From Ophiura sarsii (lineage: Eukaryota; Echinodermata; Ophiuroidea; Amphilepidida; Ophiuridae): 64,000 bases of DNA. Every line of letters begins with the position of its first letter. Position 1 is the first letter of the stretch. Positions 25,301 to 39,400 of this stretch are shown piece after piece. The notes under the pieces are model-generated. The model had not been told where the DNA came from and did not search any database. It worked only from the letters and a program-made list of their open reading frames with translations. The position numbers were made by a program, and so were the translations under genes. The DNA lies in assembly GCA_035610835.1 (NCBI GenBank), contig CM069449.1:14084531-14148530 (forward strand). Reading direction: 5' to 3'.

Positions 25301-28300
25301 TCCTCTCCCTGGATAAGAATGACGTGAACTGGCGTATCGTCCTCGCCAGATGGCTGGAATCCTGCACGGAGTCCCAGAAGGAGATCCTACAATCGTTGAC
25401 GGATAGATACGTGGGACCTACGCTGGAGTACCTGGATGCGTGCACCAGGCCTGCGTTGATGGTCGGGAGCGATAGGGTCAGCAAGCCGAGGATGAAACGA
25501 ATGATCGATGTGTCGGAGATCAACATGGTCACAACCTTCTGTCATTTACTTGAGGTAAGTCAATTAGAACTGAGTGTTCATAAGTATTTTATTTTTAATT
25601 ATATGGCCCCTGTGATATAAACTACTAGACAGTATATCTCCTGATTGATCCATTGTGTAATTAAGGCTGTGAATGCACGGGTAGTTTCGTACCCGAAAAT
25701 GGACACTAAATAGCGGGCGGGTACGGAATAGCGGGCGGGTACCCGGGTTCCCGGGTATAAGTCACAGCCTTAATTGTGTTCCACTGCCTAGTCTTTCTTA
25801 TATCTGCAGTTTAGCTATTGGCCGGTCATAAATTCTCCAATTCCCAGATAATGCAGGCTAGTTGACATGCCCTTAAGTTTCAATGTAAATCCCACATGTA
25901 ACCTTGCTTTATAGTCAACAATGACAGCAGACTAACAGCCTGGAAAACAGACACTTTAGGGCCTCATGGTGTGTGGTCTGTTACTCTGTATACAAAAGTG
26001 TTAAGGCAGTGGAACATGATGTTCTAGAGGCAGATGACCTCTGCAGTACCTCAACACCAAGAATGGTGTGGGCTATTCATCATATATCCATGTATGACAC
26101 TCAAAGCATGGGCCCAGTATATTGGCAATGCTTCTTCCATTCTGTACATGGGCAACCAATGATGAAGATGAGGATGTTTATAATTTAGTTATACAATTTT
26201 TCTACACTTTTGTCAAGACTTGTATGTATGTATACATTAGCGCTCATAAATGTAGTGTCCACATTAACACAGCCTCTGCATGTAGTCTAGTGGGTAAACT
26301 TTCACCGCAATTAGCAAGAAGGACTATGTTCAAGACCCGTTTATTTTTTTAGCTCTTTGTTGATTGCATTCATTCTACTTTGTCTGCGTATTTATATTAT
26401 TTGTTTTCTTTAAAAATGATTTAGAAGAAAATTGAAAATTTGGAAAGTTATCTGTCTGTCAGGCCTGGAGAACAGGCTTTTTATCTTCAGTCTTATTCTG
26501 TATATGATTGCATTTTATGTTATTTCATTCCTCTCAGGCACTTACCAGCCAACACACCGACTTGCGCAAAGAGCAATACGAACGCTACGTCAACTTCTCC
26601 TGCATGTGGGCGTTTGCCGGAACACTGGAAGAGCGTTACCGTTCAGCATTTGGCTACTGGTGGCGTGCTACATGGGAGGACACCATGGACTTCCCCGTCG
26701 AGGGCGAGGTGTTCGATTACTTTGTGGACAGTGAAACGCATGAGTTTGTACACTGGGGAGATGCTGTTCCACCTTATAGCATGCCTCCCCATGAAGGCAT
26801 ACCTCTGGATGCGTTTGTGCACACGGTTACAATTGAGGTAAGTCTCAAAAGGTAGTTAGTATACAGTCATCAAAAAAGTAACTGACCAGGTAATAATGTG
26901 CTGATACCTCTGAAATATAACTCCTACATAAACATATTAAATTATATAGTTGCACGCTAAGAACAGGTTGTTGAATGTTGATGATAGAGTTAAGCAAATG
27001 AAGTTGAACCATGCCTTCAAAATTTTTAATAACATCTCACCAGGTTATCTTAGTGAACTTTTTATGAAAGCATCAGAAATGCATCGCTATAATACCAGGG
27101 ATAGCCACCTTAATTTTGTCATTCCAAGGGTTCGGAGACAACTTGGCAGCAACACCTTTCAATGTACTGCGGTTGGGGCATGGAACTCTCTTCCAGGGGA
27201 TATTAAATCGAGCAATACTTTTATGCCTACTTCAAAAAAGAAGTAAAATCTCATCTTGCAATGAAAGCAAGATTGAGAGAGGGAGGGGGTACCGTGTCTT
27301 GACTTGTTAGTTATTTCTCTCTTCTTTGTGCTGTTATCTTGAAAGGACCCCAATGGAAAAAAGCTCTTGTGGCTTTTTGGGCTATCCTTGGTCTTATCAA
27401 CATGCTTTCTGTCTGTGTTTTTTACTATTGTCTTTTATATTTATTATATTTGATTATTGTATGTTCCATCTACATACAGGGTGTATCAAAAAAATTAGGA
27501 CACTTTTTTATGACGGTGTAATACTTGTTATAATCATTGGACCATGACCAATTTAGTCTCAATGTAAAGCCCAATTAATTATTACGATATCCTGAAAATA
27601 TGAGATCAATCCGATGAAAAATAAGAAAACTAGCATAATTTGCGTAAATCATGTCATTTACTGGTTTGTACGAATCAAATCAAAATCAATTCAAATCAAA
27701 TTTATTTCCATAAAACAACACTACATCAACAATGTAAAACTTAAACACAACAAAAGCTTATGGAGGAGTAGGCTGAAAAGCCAATAAGGCCTGTAATAGC
27801 ACATACACAGCCAATCCAGAATTCCACAAATTTCACTTATTGTACAGCTTCAGAATGCTGTAAATTTGACATCGTAAATAACCTGATTAATTATAGCACT
27901 GTAATTATTACCCAACTTGGTGTGTGTGTGTTTAATAGTAGATGATTGTCTAAGTTGGGGTGAGTGAGAGGTGTCCTACTGTGAAAGTGGTGTGTATCTG
28001 GTGTGTAGGGTAGATCTCTGCCATATAAATCATCACTAAAATGGTCACTGTCGATGAGTGCTATTAATTCCTTATAGCACTCGGCAGCTACGCTGCCTCG
28101 TGCTATAAGTCATACTAAATAGCCTACCCCTATACAATACAATACAGTACATGTTAAATATTTAATACATGAATAAAACAAAATCTGACAGCGACTTAAA
28201 CAAGACAAGACAAACAAACAAGGACGAGCTCAAAAAGCGAATTATTCATATTTTTGGATGATGTTTTTCTTGGTTCACAGATGTTGATTCTTTTATCAAT

Positions 28301-31300
28301 TTTGAAAGTGAATTCCAAAGAATAGGACCACGCGTTCGAATAGCATGGTCGGAAAATGATTTCTTATTGTTTGTCAAATTAAAATCATTAACTTGTCTTG
28401 TTGGATAGTCGTGAACATCAGAGCGTTTATTGAAGTAATTTTTAAATGACGTGGGGAGTTCATTTATTGAAAATTTATACATAAAGATGGGATTTACATG
28501 TATAGACCAGTAAATAACATGGTTTACGTTTCAATACGTTACAATATAATAATTATAAACATAGAAAATAATCTATCAGTCAATAGCAAAGATTAGTTTG
28601 GTAATCCATTTAATTCTGGCACAAATCAATACTGGCTAAACAATCCACAAATCAGATGCATGCATATTCTGTGCAAATTAAAAAAGTTCTCGAACCCACT
28701 GTAGATGGTTCATTACCATGATATTGGCATAAATAGTGCGCGCGTTCATGTTACTCTACTGTTACTGTGTGAATGACCATTGTACATACTACAAAATAGA
28801 TTGCCTTGCCTAATAGGTCACAATTTCCTTAAGTAATGATGGATTTTTCTCATCTCTTCAGGATTTTATCTTTATCGGTTGTACTTTACATTGAAATAAA
28901 AATTGTTCATGCTTCAGTGATTTAACAAGGATTTAAACCATCATCAAAAAGTGTCCTAATTTTTTTGATACACCCTGTATGTGTTTTAATGTGCAATGTT
29001 GATTTGGCTAAATAAATATGAAATTAAATTAAATTAAATTAAATGCAATCCCAAATGCAAGGTCAAGTATGATTTTCAGTTTTTCATTCTGCTTTTCTAC
29101 ACACGGGTAAATCATTGATTACTAATAGTGGTAGTGCTAAGTCACAGGTGGATGCTCAGGTTGTTGGATAGTCGTTGTTCCGGTGGATCAATACGGCACA
29201 CACGCTTTACCTTGTCATACTCTCCCCATGTTGATAAGAAAATATGAAAATGAAAATCGTACTTGACCTTACATTTGGGATTGTAACTTGTTCAATAATC
29301 AACCATTCTTAGTATGCAATATCTCAAATTAAAGAGGGGAAATTTGTTTTTACATGGTTATATATTTAGAGGTATCAGCACATTTATTGCCTAGTCAGTA
29401 ACTTTTTTGTATGAATGTATAGTTTAATTTCCTGTGGTGATGTTTATAGGTTGCAGGGAAATGATGTTATAGTGAATGAACAGGTTCATATATTGACCAG
29501 TGATTGATTTGTCGATCCATTATCACCCCATATTTTGCCAACCTAACTTAAATTTTCATATGTATTCTCTTTCTGTTTTCTTATCTCATTCCAAAATGAT
29601 TTCTTCCTGTGAAATTTGTATTAATGAAATATACGAGAAGTAAACAAAAGTCTTACCCATCAATTAAATTAAGTTGTTTTAGTACTTTTCTTTGTAATAT
29701 GTGCTTTTGATTACGTGCATATGAATCAATTAGTGACAAGCAATTTTATTCGATTTGAATACGGAATAAAGCAAAATGCACTCAATGAAATGGTTTTTCA
29801 CCAAACTAACAAACAAAAAAGGCCATGTTACCGGTCATGAAAGTATTTCTAGAAGTTCGCTCATGTAACTTTGATGATATTAAATTATTTGTTTATTTGT
29901 TCCTTTTTCTTTTGCCTACACAGCAATTATCCTACTTGCTAGGTCTACTGTCAGACGCAGGCAAACATGTGTTACTTGCGGGTGAAGCTGGGTGCGGTAA
30001 GACCTCCATTGTCAATGATCGCATCAGGACTGTGTGCTCGGGGGAAGTGGCGGAAGTATTGGCGCTTACTATATCAACTAACAGGTAAATTCATTAAATT
30101 TGTATAAGCTTCACAGTGCATGAAGGCACATTTTTCGTTTCACATTTGCATCACATGATCTGATCATCACATAGAGATTGCATAAACAAGTATGTTAAAT
30201 CATGTTCCATATTGGCAAGAAATATGCGTTTCTTATCTCTCTGCACGCAAAAGTAATCCAAGCTCACGCTAACTATTTTGGCATATGCAAGCATTACGCA
30301 TACGATTCATACTGCACCATGTGAGCGTTTTTCCCACCCACGCTCTTCTGAATTAATTTGTGGCTGTAACCAGGTTTTACCAATTTGGAACTGATTGAAC
30401 AATATCAATCATCAAATTGTTGAAAGAATCACCTCAAACACCAACATGTCCGTAGACCTATTTCCATGGTGTATACAATCAAATGTTTACTTGTTCATTC
30501 TTCTTTCAACAGGTTTACAAAGAGTCGTGTGTTGTGGCAACGTCTAGAGGAACGTCTGGAATGGAAGCATGGCCGCACCTATATACCCAAGGGAAGCAAG
30601 AAGCTTATGTGTCTGGTGGATGATCTCAATCTAGCACATGTAAGTTATCATGGTTAGGCTATAAATTCAATTGATTTTGTTATATTTTATGTTTTTCTCC
30701 AAAGGGGTGAATCTCAAATTCCAAATTTTATTTACCGTTTCAATTTTCGACCCACTTTAAAAAAAAAATAGTTTGCTTGTTTGACACTAAGAATATGTAT
30801 ATTTTCCAATATATTGGTGTATCATCAAAAAGTAAATCATTAATCATAAATTCTAGTAAGCTTTTTGAAAATAGATTCAGTCAACTAAAATGTTGAAGAA
30901 TATTATGAGGTCACATCATAACAGTTAAAGTTACAAGGTCCAGATTCCTGTGGGTAATGGGTTCAGATAATCAGCCTTTGACCAAGACCAAGAAATAAGC
31001 TAAACACTTGAGGGGAAAATCAAAATGTTTAAAAATATAGGTTTGTCTTCAGACTGATATTTTGGTCGTGAAAAGTCAGAGCTAATCGTGACAAAAGGAT
31101 ATCTGACAGCAAACCTGTTGAACTCATTATGTATATGTGACGTGTTCTACCGAAACCAGACGGAATTGGGCAGAGCTCCAAACTGAGAAATAGCCCAAAA
31201 CAATTGGGGGTGATTTTTTGGGGAATTTGAGTTTCTGGTAAATAATTAATCTTCAGAGTGTTTATAACAATATTGTGAAAGATTCAGATTAAAAAATCAT

Positions 31301-34300
31301 CCTAAATGTATGTTTCAGTGATTTAAAAAAAAGCCTAGTTCTAGTAAAAAGCCTAGTTCTAGTAAAAAGCCTAGTTCTAGTTACTTTAAAGGGCGATATC
31401 TCAGTTTTCATAAAGACCGTAAAGATGAAATTGAAAATGACGTAACTCTGCTTTGGGAAGTCCGATTAAAAAAAAGAGAGGTACCATTGTAAAGCTGGAG
31501 ATCTCTACTTTAATAATCAATTACTAAGTCAATTTTGATATCTTGCCCAATTGTGTCTGGTTTCGGTAGAACACGTCACATATTATGAATCTGTTGTAAA
31601 AGCCTATTCTGTTTTTTAAATAAGAAATTAAATGAAAAAAAAGTTTTTATTCAAATTCAAACGAGGGTTGGTCAGACACATTGAACACATTTCTTTACTT
31701 GGCCTAACTTATACTTTTTATACAAATCTTCTTCCCTTCCTAAAGGTGGATGAGTTTGGTCGGCAATCCGCATGCGAGATGGTACGTCAGCATCTAGACT
31801 CCGGCGGCATATACGAACCTGACACGCACCGTCTACGCGAGGTCAAAAACGTCACCTACGTCACCACTCTGAATACGCGCACACCAGCTAGCGTACCGCA
31901 GCCTAGCCAGCGACTCATTAGACACTTCTCTGTCTTTGGGGTGCCATATCCGAAGTAAGTAAAACCTAGCCATTAGATTGCTGATCTTAATTGGATTTTA
32001 CTCTTAATGGCTGAGCAATCTCCACAACGCTTGAAGTCTTTGCGCTCTCAAACATGCGTAGTAGCTCTGCCACAACAAAATGACGCAGCCTGGTTGGTCA
32101 ACGGTGGTCAACGCTTGCACTTAGCGATGGAGCGTTATGGAGTCTGCTAAGCTCTTTAATCCCCAAGAGAACTACCTGCCAATTTTGTTAAACTGATGGA
32201 TATATCATTTGTTGCACCAATCATAAACATTGTTTGAATAATTGGAGCCCTGATAAAGATTAGAATCTTGTGATTACAAATTCAGATACCTTCAACACAT
32301 GATATCATTTCAAAGCTTAAAATGTACTCTTTCAAGTCGTACCAATAACTCGGAATTGGCTTGGGCCTTCAACATGTCTATTTTGATGTGACAGGTCACT
32401 ATTATAATTGGTTATTCCAAGTAAATATTGTGCTTAACCAAAAATAAACACTGCTAGATAGGAAAGTAGGGCTCACAGGTTAACATTTAATAATCTGGTC
32501 ATGTGTTCAGAAATTTGTTTTTAAATATCTGTCATGTCTGTGATCGATTATTAAGACTCCTGTTTTATTAATTTCACTTAAATAACTATAAGGCAACACA
32601 AAAGACACCCTGTTCTACGGGCCTGACCTGCCCATATTTTTTAATTTAAATCTTCAAACTTTCTTTTCTTTTTTTTAACAATTTTTTTAAAGATTTGTGA
32701 ACAATTTTGAATTTGTTAAAATAATTGAATTTGTTAGAAATGTTAAAACTGTTTTGAAAATTGTTGAAAATTCACCAACAAAATGAATGAAATGTGTGAA
32801 AAAAAATCCCCCGATTCATCGACCGACCATTTCAACCATGTAACTGTTGTCTTTCCTTCTGTCTTTGATATTTTTAGATGGAGTGAGATCCACACTATAT
32901 TTACAACACTACTGAACACTCACTTTCTCACGCCGGCTACCACATCATCAGGTTCAGGAAAAGACAAGGTAAGTTATACTCCCTGTCATAGTTCCTTGGA
33001 TATAGATTTGTGTTATTCCACGCGAGCTTATTTTGTTGTTGTTTGCGGGGTGCTGCATCAAAATGCTAGACAGGCGCGAACAACTATTCATCTCGATATG
33101 CATTTTCATAAATAGCGTGACTTAGGTCACGCGCCGTCAATCACGGCGTGTGGCGATTTCACGATTTCACTATTAGGATGTTACGCGATTATTATTTTTA
33201 AGGGACCGGTACGCACTTCCGGGTTTATGCACATTCGCACCTACGCATTGCAATGCGCACATACGTACGCAACTCGCACGTACGCCTGATTTTATGGAAT
33301 TATGTCCAAGGCATTATGAAAGGGAGTATACACATTGGTTTCATATGAAAGTCACATGGGTTTCACACAAGTGTCACAAGAGTGCCACATAAGGTGTCAC
33401 ACTACCAATCTGCTATATGTTTACATATTAAATGCACATTTTAAAATGATTATTAATTGGTACTGTGAATTTTGATATCAACTTGAAGATGATAGAAAAA
33501 GAACTCTAAGCAGCACAGCTCAAATGGCATATATATACATAATGGTAAATGTTGAAGAGACAAATTGGGATATGAATGCTGTACTACCCAATATGTACAA
33601 CAGCTGGTTAAATTTTCCTTCTAAATCTGATCGATATTTTGACATTTATATACCAACGGCATGATATTTTGTAGATAAAAATCTGAAAGTAGATATTTTT
33701 AACTCTCAAAAAGTAGATAATTTTGCCTAAAATTTCATAGAATTTCTGTTTTTTCACCTGATGAATATCATGCCTGATACCATATACTGTTAAAGCTGAA
33801 ATATTCATGGTGGTTTTATTTTTCACGCTTTTCGCGCAAAATCTTTTTCCGCGAAAATTATAACACACGAAAATATTGTTTTCAACATTCATGCAGTGCA
33901 TCCAGATGGTCGCCAGCGAAAAAACAATTTGCGAAATTTTTATGATATCAAAAGCTGCGAAAATATCTGTACGCGAAAATATTGGCTTTTACATAAATCC
34001 AAAAAGATATGCTGCTAACCTGGCTATAATAGATCGCTCAAACCCGGGTTGCCTATTGGAGACCAATACCATATCTCTAAACATTCCATGTTTCTGGGAC
34101 TTTTTTTATCTATCCTTCTTTTAGAAACGTCAGATAATCGACGAAGAAGAGGACAGTCTGCGCTCTCTGATGTCCACCATGGTGAACGTGACCATAGAAG
34201 TACAGGATAGAATGCGCACTATGTTTCTACCGACGGCCGTACGCTGCCATTATATCTTCACGTTAAGGAATATGAGGCTGTTATTCAGGTAGGTTAATTT

Positions 34301-36433
34301 TTAGTTTACAGAACATTTTACTTTTACTACAATACAGTTGTTCTTTGATGTGTACATTTTTGTGATCGCTACCTGCTGATTAACCCCCTAGGCACTACCA
34401 GCCTATCTTACAGTGGTTCTGATTGGTGTATTGCAAGATATACTCATTTGAATAACCAATTAAAATGCAGCTTGTAAAATATTTGACTCCAATTCTTTAT
34501 CAGGGATACAATTATTCTAACACTGTCTCTGATTGGCGCAATACATGATGTATCTATCTTTCTGACCAATCGGCTGGTAGTTCTTAGGGGGTTAAAGGTT
34601 TTGACATTTAGTTTGTCTCAGTGTGACATAAAACCTGGGAATTCACAACTTTAACCCAAAAGCTCATGACAAAAGCAATAAGTTGAACAAATTTCATTAT
34701 TACTGAACAAATTTTCACTGAAGGAGTGAAGAACATTTTTTGTTAAGGGAGGAGGGTATGGTTTTAGAGGAAAAAGGCAGACATTTTTCCAAACCACTTA
34801 CGCAATCCAATATCAAAATGCTGAATATTATTTTCTATTCGAAACATTCCAGGAATGTGTGTCTGTCGCTCAAACCAGGTGTACGCCAACAGAGACTGCT
34901 GTTGCTATGGCGACACGAGTGCGAGTGGATGTATGGTCATTCGTTGGTCAGCCCTGTGGACTTTGACCGCTTCCAGCAGGCGATGGTCACGGCGGTGAGG
35001 AAGGAGTTCACCAATGAAGATCTGGTGAGTAGACTCAAAAAAAGTGTGACACTGTAAAAGTTGGAAATATTCGCGCTACATATATTTTTTACTTTTCGCA
35101 CTCGATATAAGGTTCCGCGAAAATAATAACTTGTGAATGTACCAGTGTTTCTATGTGACGAAGCTACAAATCGCGGATTTAATAACATGCAAGACAGTTA
35201 AACATCGATAAAGCGCAAACATTTAATTACGCAAACATTTCCATTTTTACAATACATTTTCCCCCCTAGACTTCCCATTCCCATTTAAGTTGGCCAAGCT
35301 TTGGAGAGGGCATTGGTATAAGCTGGTATTATGTTACATCAAACAATTGACCTTTTTTGTTTCCTTTTTTGGGTAAACCCAGGGGGGGTCTAGTTTCTAG
35401 AATTGTGCCATTTTCTTACTATACTCTATTTAGCTTCCTCTGGACAGTGACGTAACTTAACAAGCGCAGCCTTTACGCACACGTATGTATCTTCCGTCTT
35501 TCAACGCTTGTGTGTAGTAGGCGCGCGCGTTGTGTGCTGTAATTAGTAGAATACGCAGTTACGTCACTGTCTCGTGATGGCCAAATAGACTATAGCTGAG
35601 GGAGTACTCGCACATCAAGGGCTTAGGCAGTCAGCTTTTGTAAATACACAGCTTTTACACACACAGTTTTGTCCACATGGTCTATACTTTGTACACAGAT
35701 CCTTAAATTTACACACCCAGTTTTTTTAAATTTACGCACATTTACACACCCACACCTTCGAATCCTGCCTATGACCTTGTCGACGCACATGCAAGTATGC
35801 ATGCATATGCTACTTATATGTGTAACTTTTTTGGCAAGAACAAATAAATTTCATTCCTCAAATCGTCTTTTCAGCTGCAACTGGCCATCAACCCCGAGCA
35901 GCCACTATTCAGCAATCTGGTGGAGCAAGACAGTGGTATAGTCACCGCTGGCGGATATCGCACCGCTGCTACGGGCAGTACTACCACGGGAAGCGATGAT
36001 GACATCACTGACCAGTACGACTCGTGCGATAACGTCGATAGCGTGAGGGCGCTGTTACATGATGCGGTGGAAGAGTACAACAAGGGCCACCCAAAGATCA
36101 GGATCTCTCTATATCGGGTAATGTCACAACTTAACATTATAAAGTGTGTCATAGTATATTTACTGGGCTAATGCATGTAAGTTAGATACTTAGTAGACAT
36201 GCTATTTTTCCCTCTCTTTGGTGGAGTAATGGTCATTTAAAGAAAAGCCAAACAAAGAAGAAGGTTTGTCTCAGAAGCCAGCCTGCATTAGTATGTGAAA
36301 TGAGCTATGGCACGTAGGTCTATGCGCTGAGGCCTAAACATTTTTTTTGATTTTTTTGATTTTTTTTGATTTTTTTTGTTGTTGAGATTTTTAAGAAAAA
36401 AGTAAAAACAGTTCTCTGTAAGCTTGGATTAGC

Positions 36434-36465
<32 letters not shown>

Positions 36466-39400
36466 AAATCGCACAGCACTTAGCTTTTTTGCAAAATGTT
36501 TCTGAGACAAAGTTTCTTCTTTGTTTGGCCTAGTGTGTATTTGTACTTACTTCCGGATGCTATATTTATGTGTTATATGGTTGCTGTTTTGTTATAACTT
36601 TGTATCTCCATCCGACCCTTCAGCATGTATAAAATAATACTTTCATATGTATAACCTTTGAGCAGTCTGCTCCAATCATATTCAAGGGTCAAAACACATC
36701 TATCAAATTCTTGCACCTGAACATGTATAAAGCAACACTTCCTATCCATTGGGCTGTTTTATTTTATACATGCTGACGGGCAGGGAAAATATACATGTTC
36801 TTGACAAAACAGCAACGATATGTCAGGTTCATTCCATACAGATAAGGTTACAATCATAAGTTGTTTCTTGTTTGAAACACCAATTAAAAATCAACATTTT
36901 TGTCCATTTAAATCAAGGAAGATTGCACGTTGACTATAAAAGGAAGATACATTGTGTTCCCTCTCCCTTAACACTTTTGGACCGGTGATTTGATATTTCG
37001 CCGGTAATAAATCATCTAAGGATGTGTCTATTTCCCACTATGTGGTCCAATTAAAAAGGTCATAATTATAGCCCAAGGGCATAAACTAACCTTCATAACC
37101 CTGAAAATGGACCACATAGCCAGCGATTGACAAAATCTTAGATAATTTATTGCTGTGAAATGTCAAAATCACTGGTCCAAAAGTGTTAAGGGATGGGAAC
37201 ATAATGAAAAATTGAAACTCCCTAATTATCTCTGCTTTTGCATACTTACATAACAGGAAACCATACAGAGAGTCTGCCGTCTGGCTCGCACCATCATGGC
37301 CCCGCACGACGTAGGCCACACCCTCCTCGTGGCCGACGGTAACCCAGGTCTGAGTGATCTGTTTGCCAGATTAGCGGCCAATCTCTGCGGATTTACGGTA
37401 TTTGAGGTCAATCCTTCGCCGATCACGTCGACCACTACCTACAAACTTGAACAGTTCAAAGCGGATATGGTATCTGCGTACACCAGGGCTGGAGTCAGGG
37501 TACGTTGGTTTTTTTCTTAGAGTGTATCTGATTGGTTGTTTGTGTGGTTTGTCCCATCTGGGTAGCCAATCAAAATAGACATTTTAGAAATCCAAGTTTT
37601 CCCTAAAAGGTCACCAACTTGTTGGTTCCGAACGTTCATGTTTCCATGAATTTAATATAATTTTGAAGACTAGTTTGGTGATTCTCTTTTTTAATGGTTT
37701 TCTGATCTTGATTTTGTTTCAAATAGTCCGTAAAGCTCCTATACAAAGTACTTGTCCGTTTCAACCCGAATCAGGTCAATTGATAATACAAATTTCAACA
37801 TATGAAGAGCTGTTTTGCAAAAGGGCTTACATCCACATCTGCATGTTACTCATTCTGCATTATTGAATGGATGGCTATTTATATGTGGAATGTGGCTTGT
37901 ATTGTTAGTGCCTCAATTGGCGTGCATGGATGCACTAATATAAGTCATGAAGACAGCCATACAATAATTTGATTAATTAATAATGCAAATTGAGTAACAT
38001 GTAGGAGTGCTCTGTAAGCCCTTATGCAAAAAAACTCTTCATATACAACAGGTAGTGCTAAGAATAACAACTTCATCAGAAAAACTTTCTTTGCACCTTT
38101 GTACCATGTCCCTCGACCAATAATGATCAATTTTTTGGTACCAAATGTTCATGATTAAATCTGTTTTGAAATTATCATCTAAAATGTTACTGTCAAATAA
38201 AATGTCTTTGAGCCAATAATTTATTTTGATTTGTTGTCCTTTTGCAGAGTGAGAAGATCCTCTTGCTTCTTCAAGAGGAAGAGTTACTAAACGAGGATTT
38301 CCTGGTGTACGTCAGTGAGTTTGTTGTGACCGGTGCCATAACGCATCTATTCTCTGTAGAGGAGCAGACCTCGATCATTAACTCTATACGTACAGAGGTG
38401 ACTGCAGCAGGATTGACGTATACAAGGGAGACGGCATGGGACTTCTTTCTCAAGTAAGTATGGTGTTAAGCGGTAAAGTCAATGTGATAGTGGTTGGCTC
38501 CGTAAGTATGGTGTTAGTGTATGTCAGTGAGTTTGTTGTGACCGGTGCTATAACGCACCTATTCTCTGTAGAGAAGCAGACCTCAATCATCAACTCTATA
38601 CGTACAGAGGTGACTGCAGCAGGATTGACGTGTACAAGGGAGACGGCATGGGACTTCTTTCTCAAGTAAGTATGGTGTTTTAAGCGGTAAAGTCAATGTG
38701 ATAGTGGTTGGCTCCGTAAGTATGGTGTTAGTGTATGTCAGTGAGTTTGTTGTGACCGGTGCTATAACGCACCTATTCTCTGTGGAGGAGCAGACCTCCA
38801 TTATCAACTCTATACGTACAGAGGTGACTGCAGCAGGATTGACGTATACAAGGGAGACGGCATGGGACTTCTTTCTCAAGTAAGTATGGTGTTAGTGTAT
38901 GTCAGTGAGTTTGTCGTGACCGGTGCCATAACGCATCTATTCTCTGTGGAGGAGCAGACCTCCATTATCAACTCTATACGTACAGAGGTGACTGCAGCAG
39001 GATTGACGTATACAAGGGAGACTGCATGGGACTTCTTTCTCAAGTAAGTATGGTGTTAGTGTATGTCAGTGAGTTTGTCGTGACCGGTGCTATAACGCAT
39101 CTATTCTCTGTAGAGAAGCAGACCTCAATCATTAACTCTATACGTACAGAGGTGACTGCAGCAGGATTGACGTATACAAGGGAGACGGCATGGGACTTCT
39201 TTCTCAAGTAAGTATTGGTGTTAAGGGAAGTGTCCACCCTGTTTGGAGCCAAATTTATCAAGCACTAACTTTTAAATTATAAATGTGATGTACATAAAAG
39301 TATACATTTTTTGTAATAAAATGAGTCAGAGAATCCATTTTTGGTATCAAATTTTACTAAAAATAGTGATTTTTACATTTTTGCCCAAAAATCACTTTTT

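Larger units (their letters stand above)
26954..29045 (+). mobile_element. LINE 3' fragment split by a later transposon
   Basis: Encodes VKQMKLNHAFKIFNNISPGY and VGAWNSLPGDIKSS, a reverse transcriptase C-terminus, then FKKEVKSHLAMKAR in a shifted frame. The 3' part resumes at 28978 and ends in aaattaaattaaattaaat, a typical LINE microsatellite tail. Confidence 0.8.
26864..29417. mobile_element. Outer TIR element of a four-level nest, TA target site
   Basis: The left end cagtcatcaaaaaagtaact and right end reversed cattcatacaaaaaagttac both continue into tgac(c/t)agg, with a further shared inverted block gtgctgatacctct. TA flanks. Everything between 26954 and 29045 entered later. Confidence 0.8.

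Noticed and set aside
25920..26170. Possible extra exon or gene fragment (YSVYKSVKAVEHDVLEADDL)
   Set aside because: No dynein similarity, exons 23 and 24 already join in phase 0, and no convincing paired splice sites were seen.
38454..39207. Exon 33 copies 2-5 as alternative exons encoding variant AAA4 segments
   Set aside because: They lack the first part of the exon and a convincing acceptor, the unit is not a multiple of 3, and read-through stops at once.
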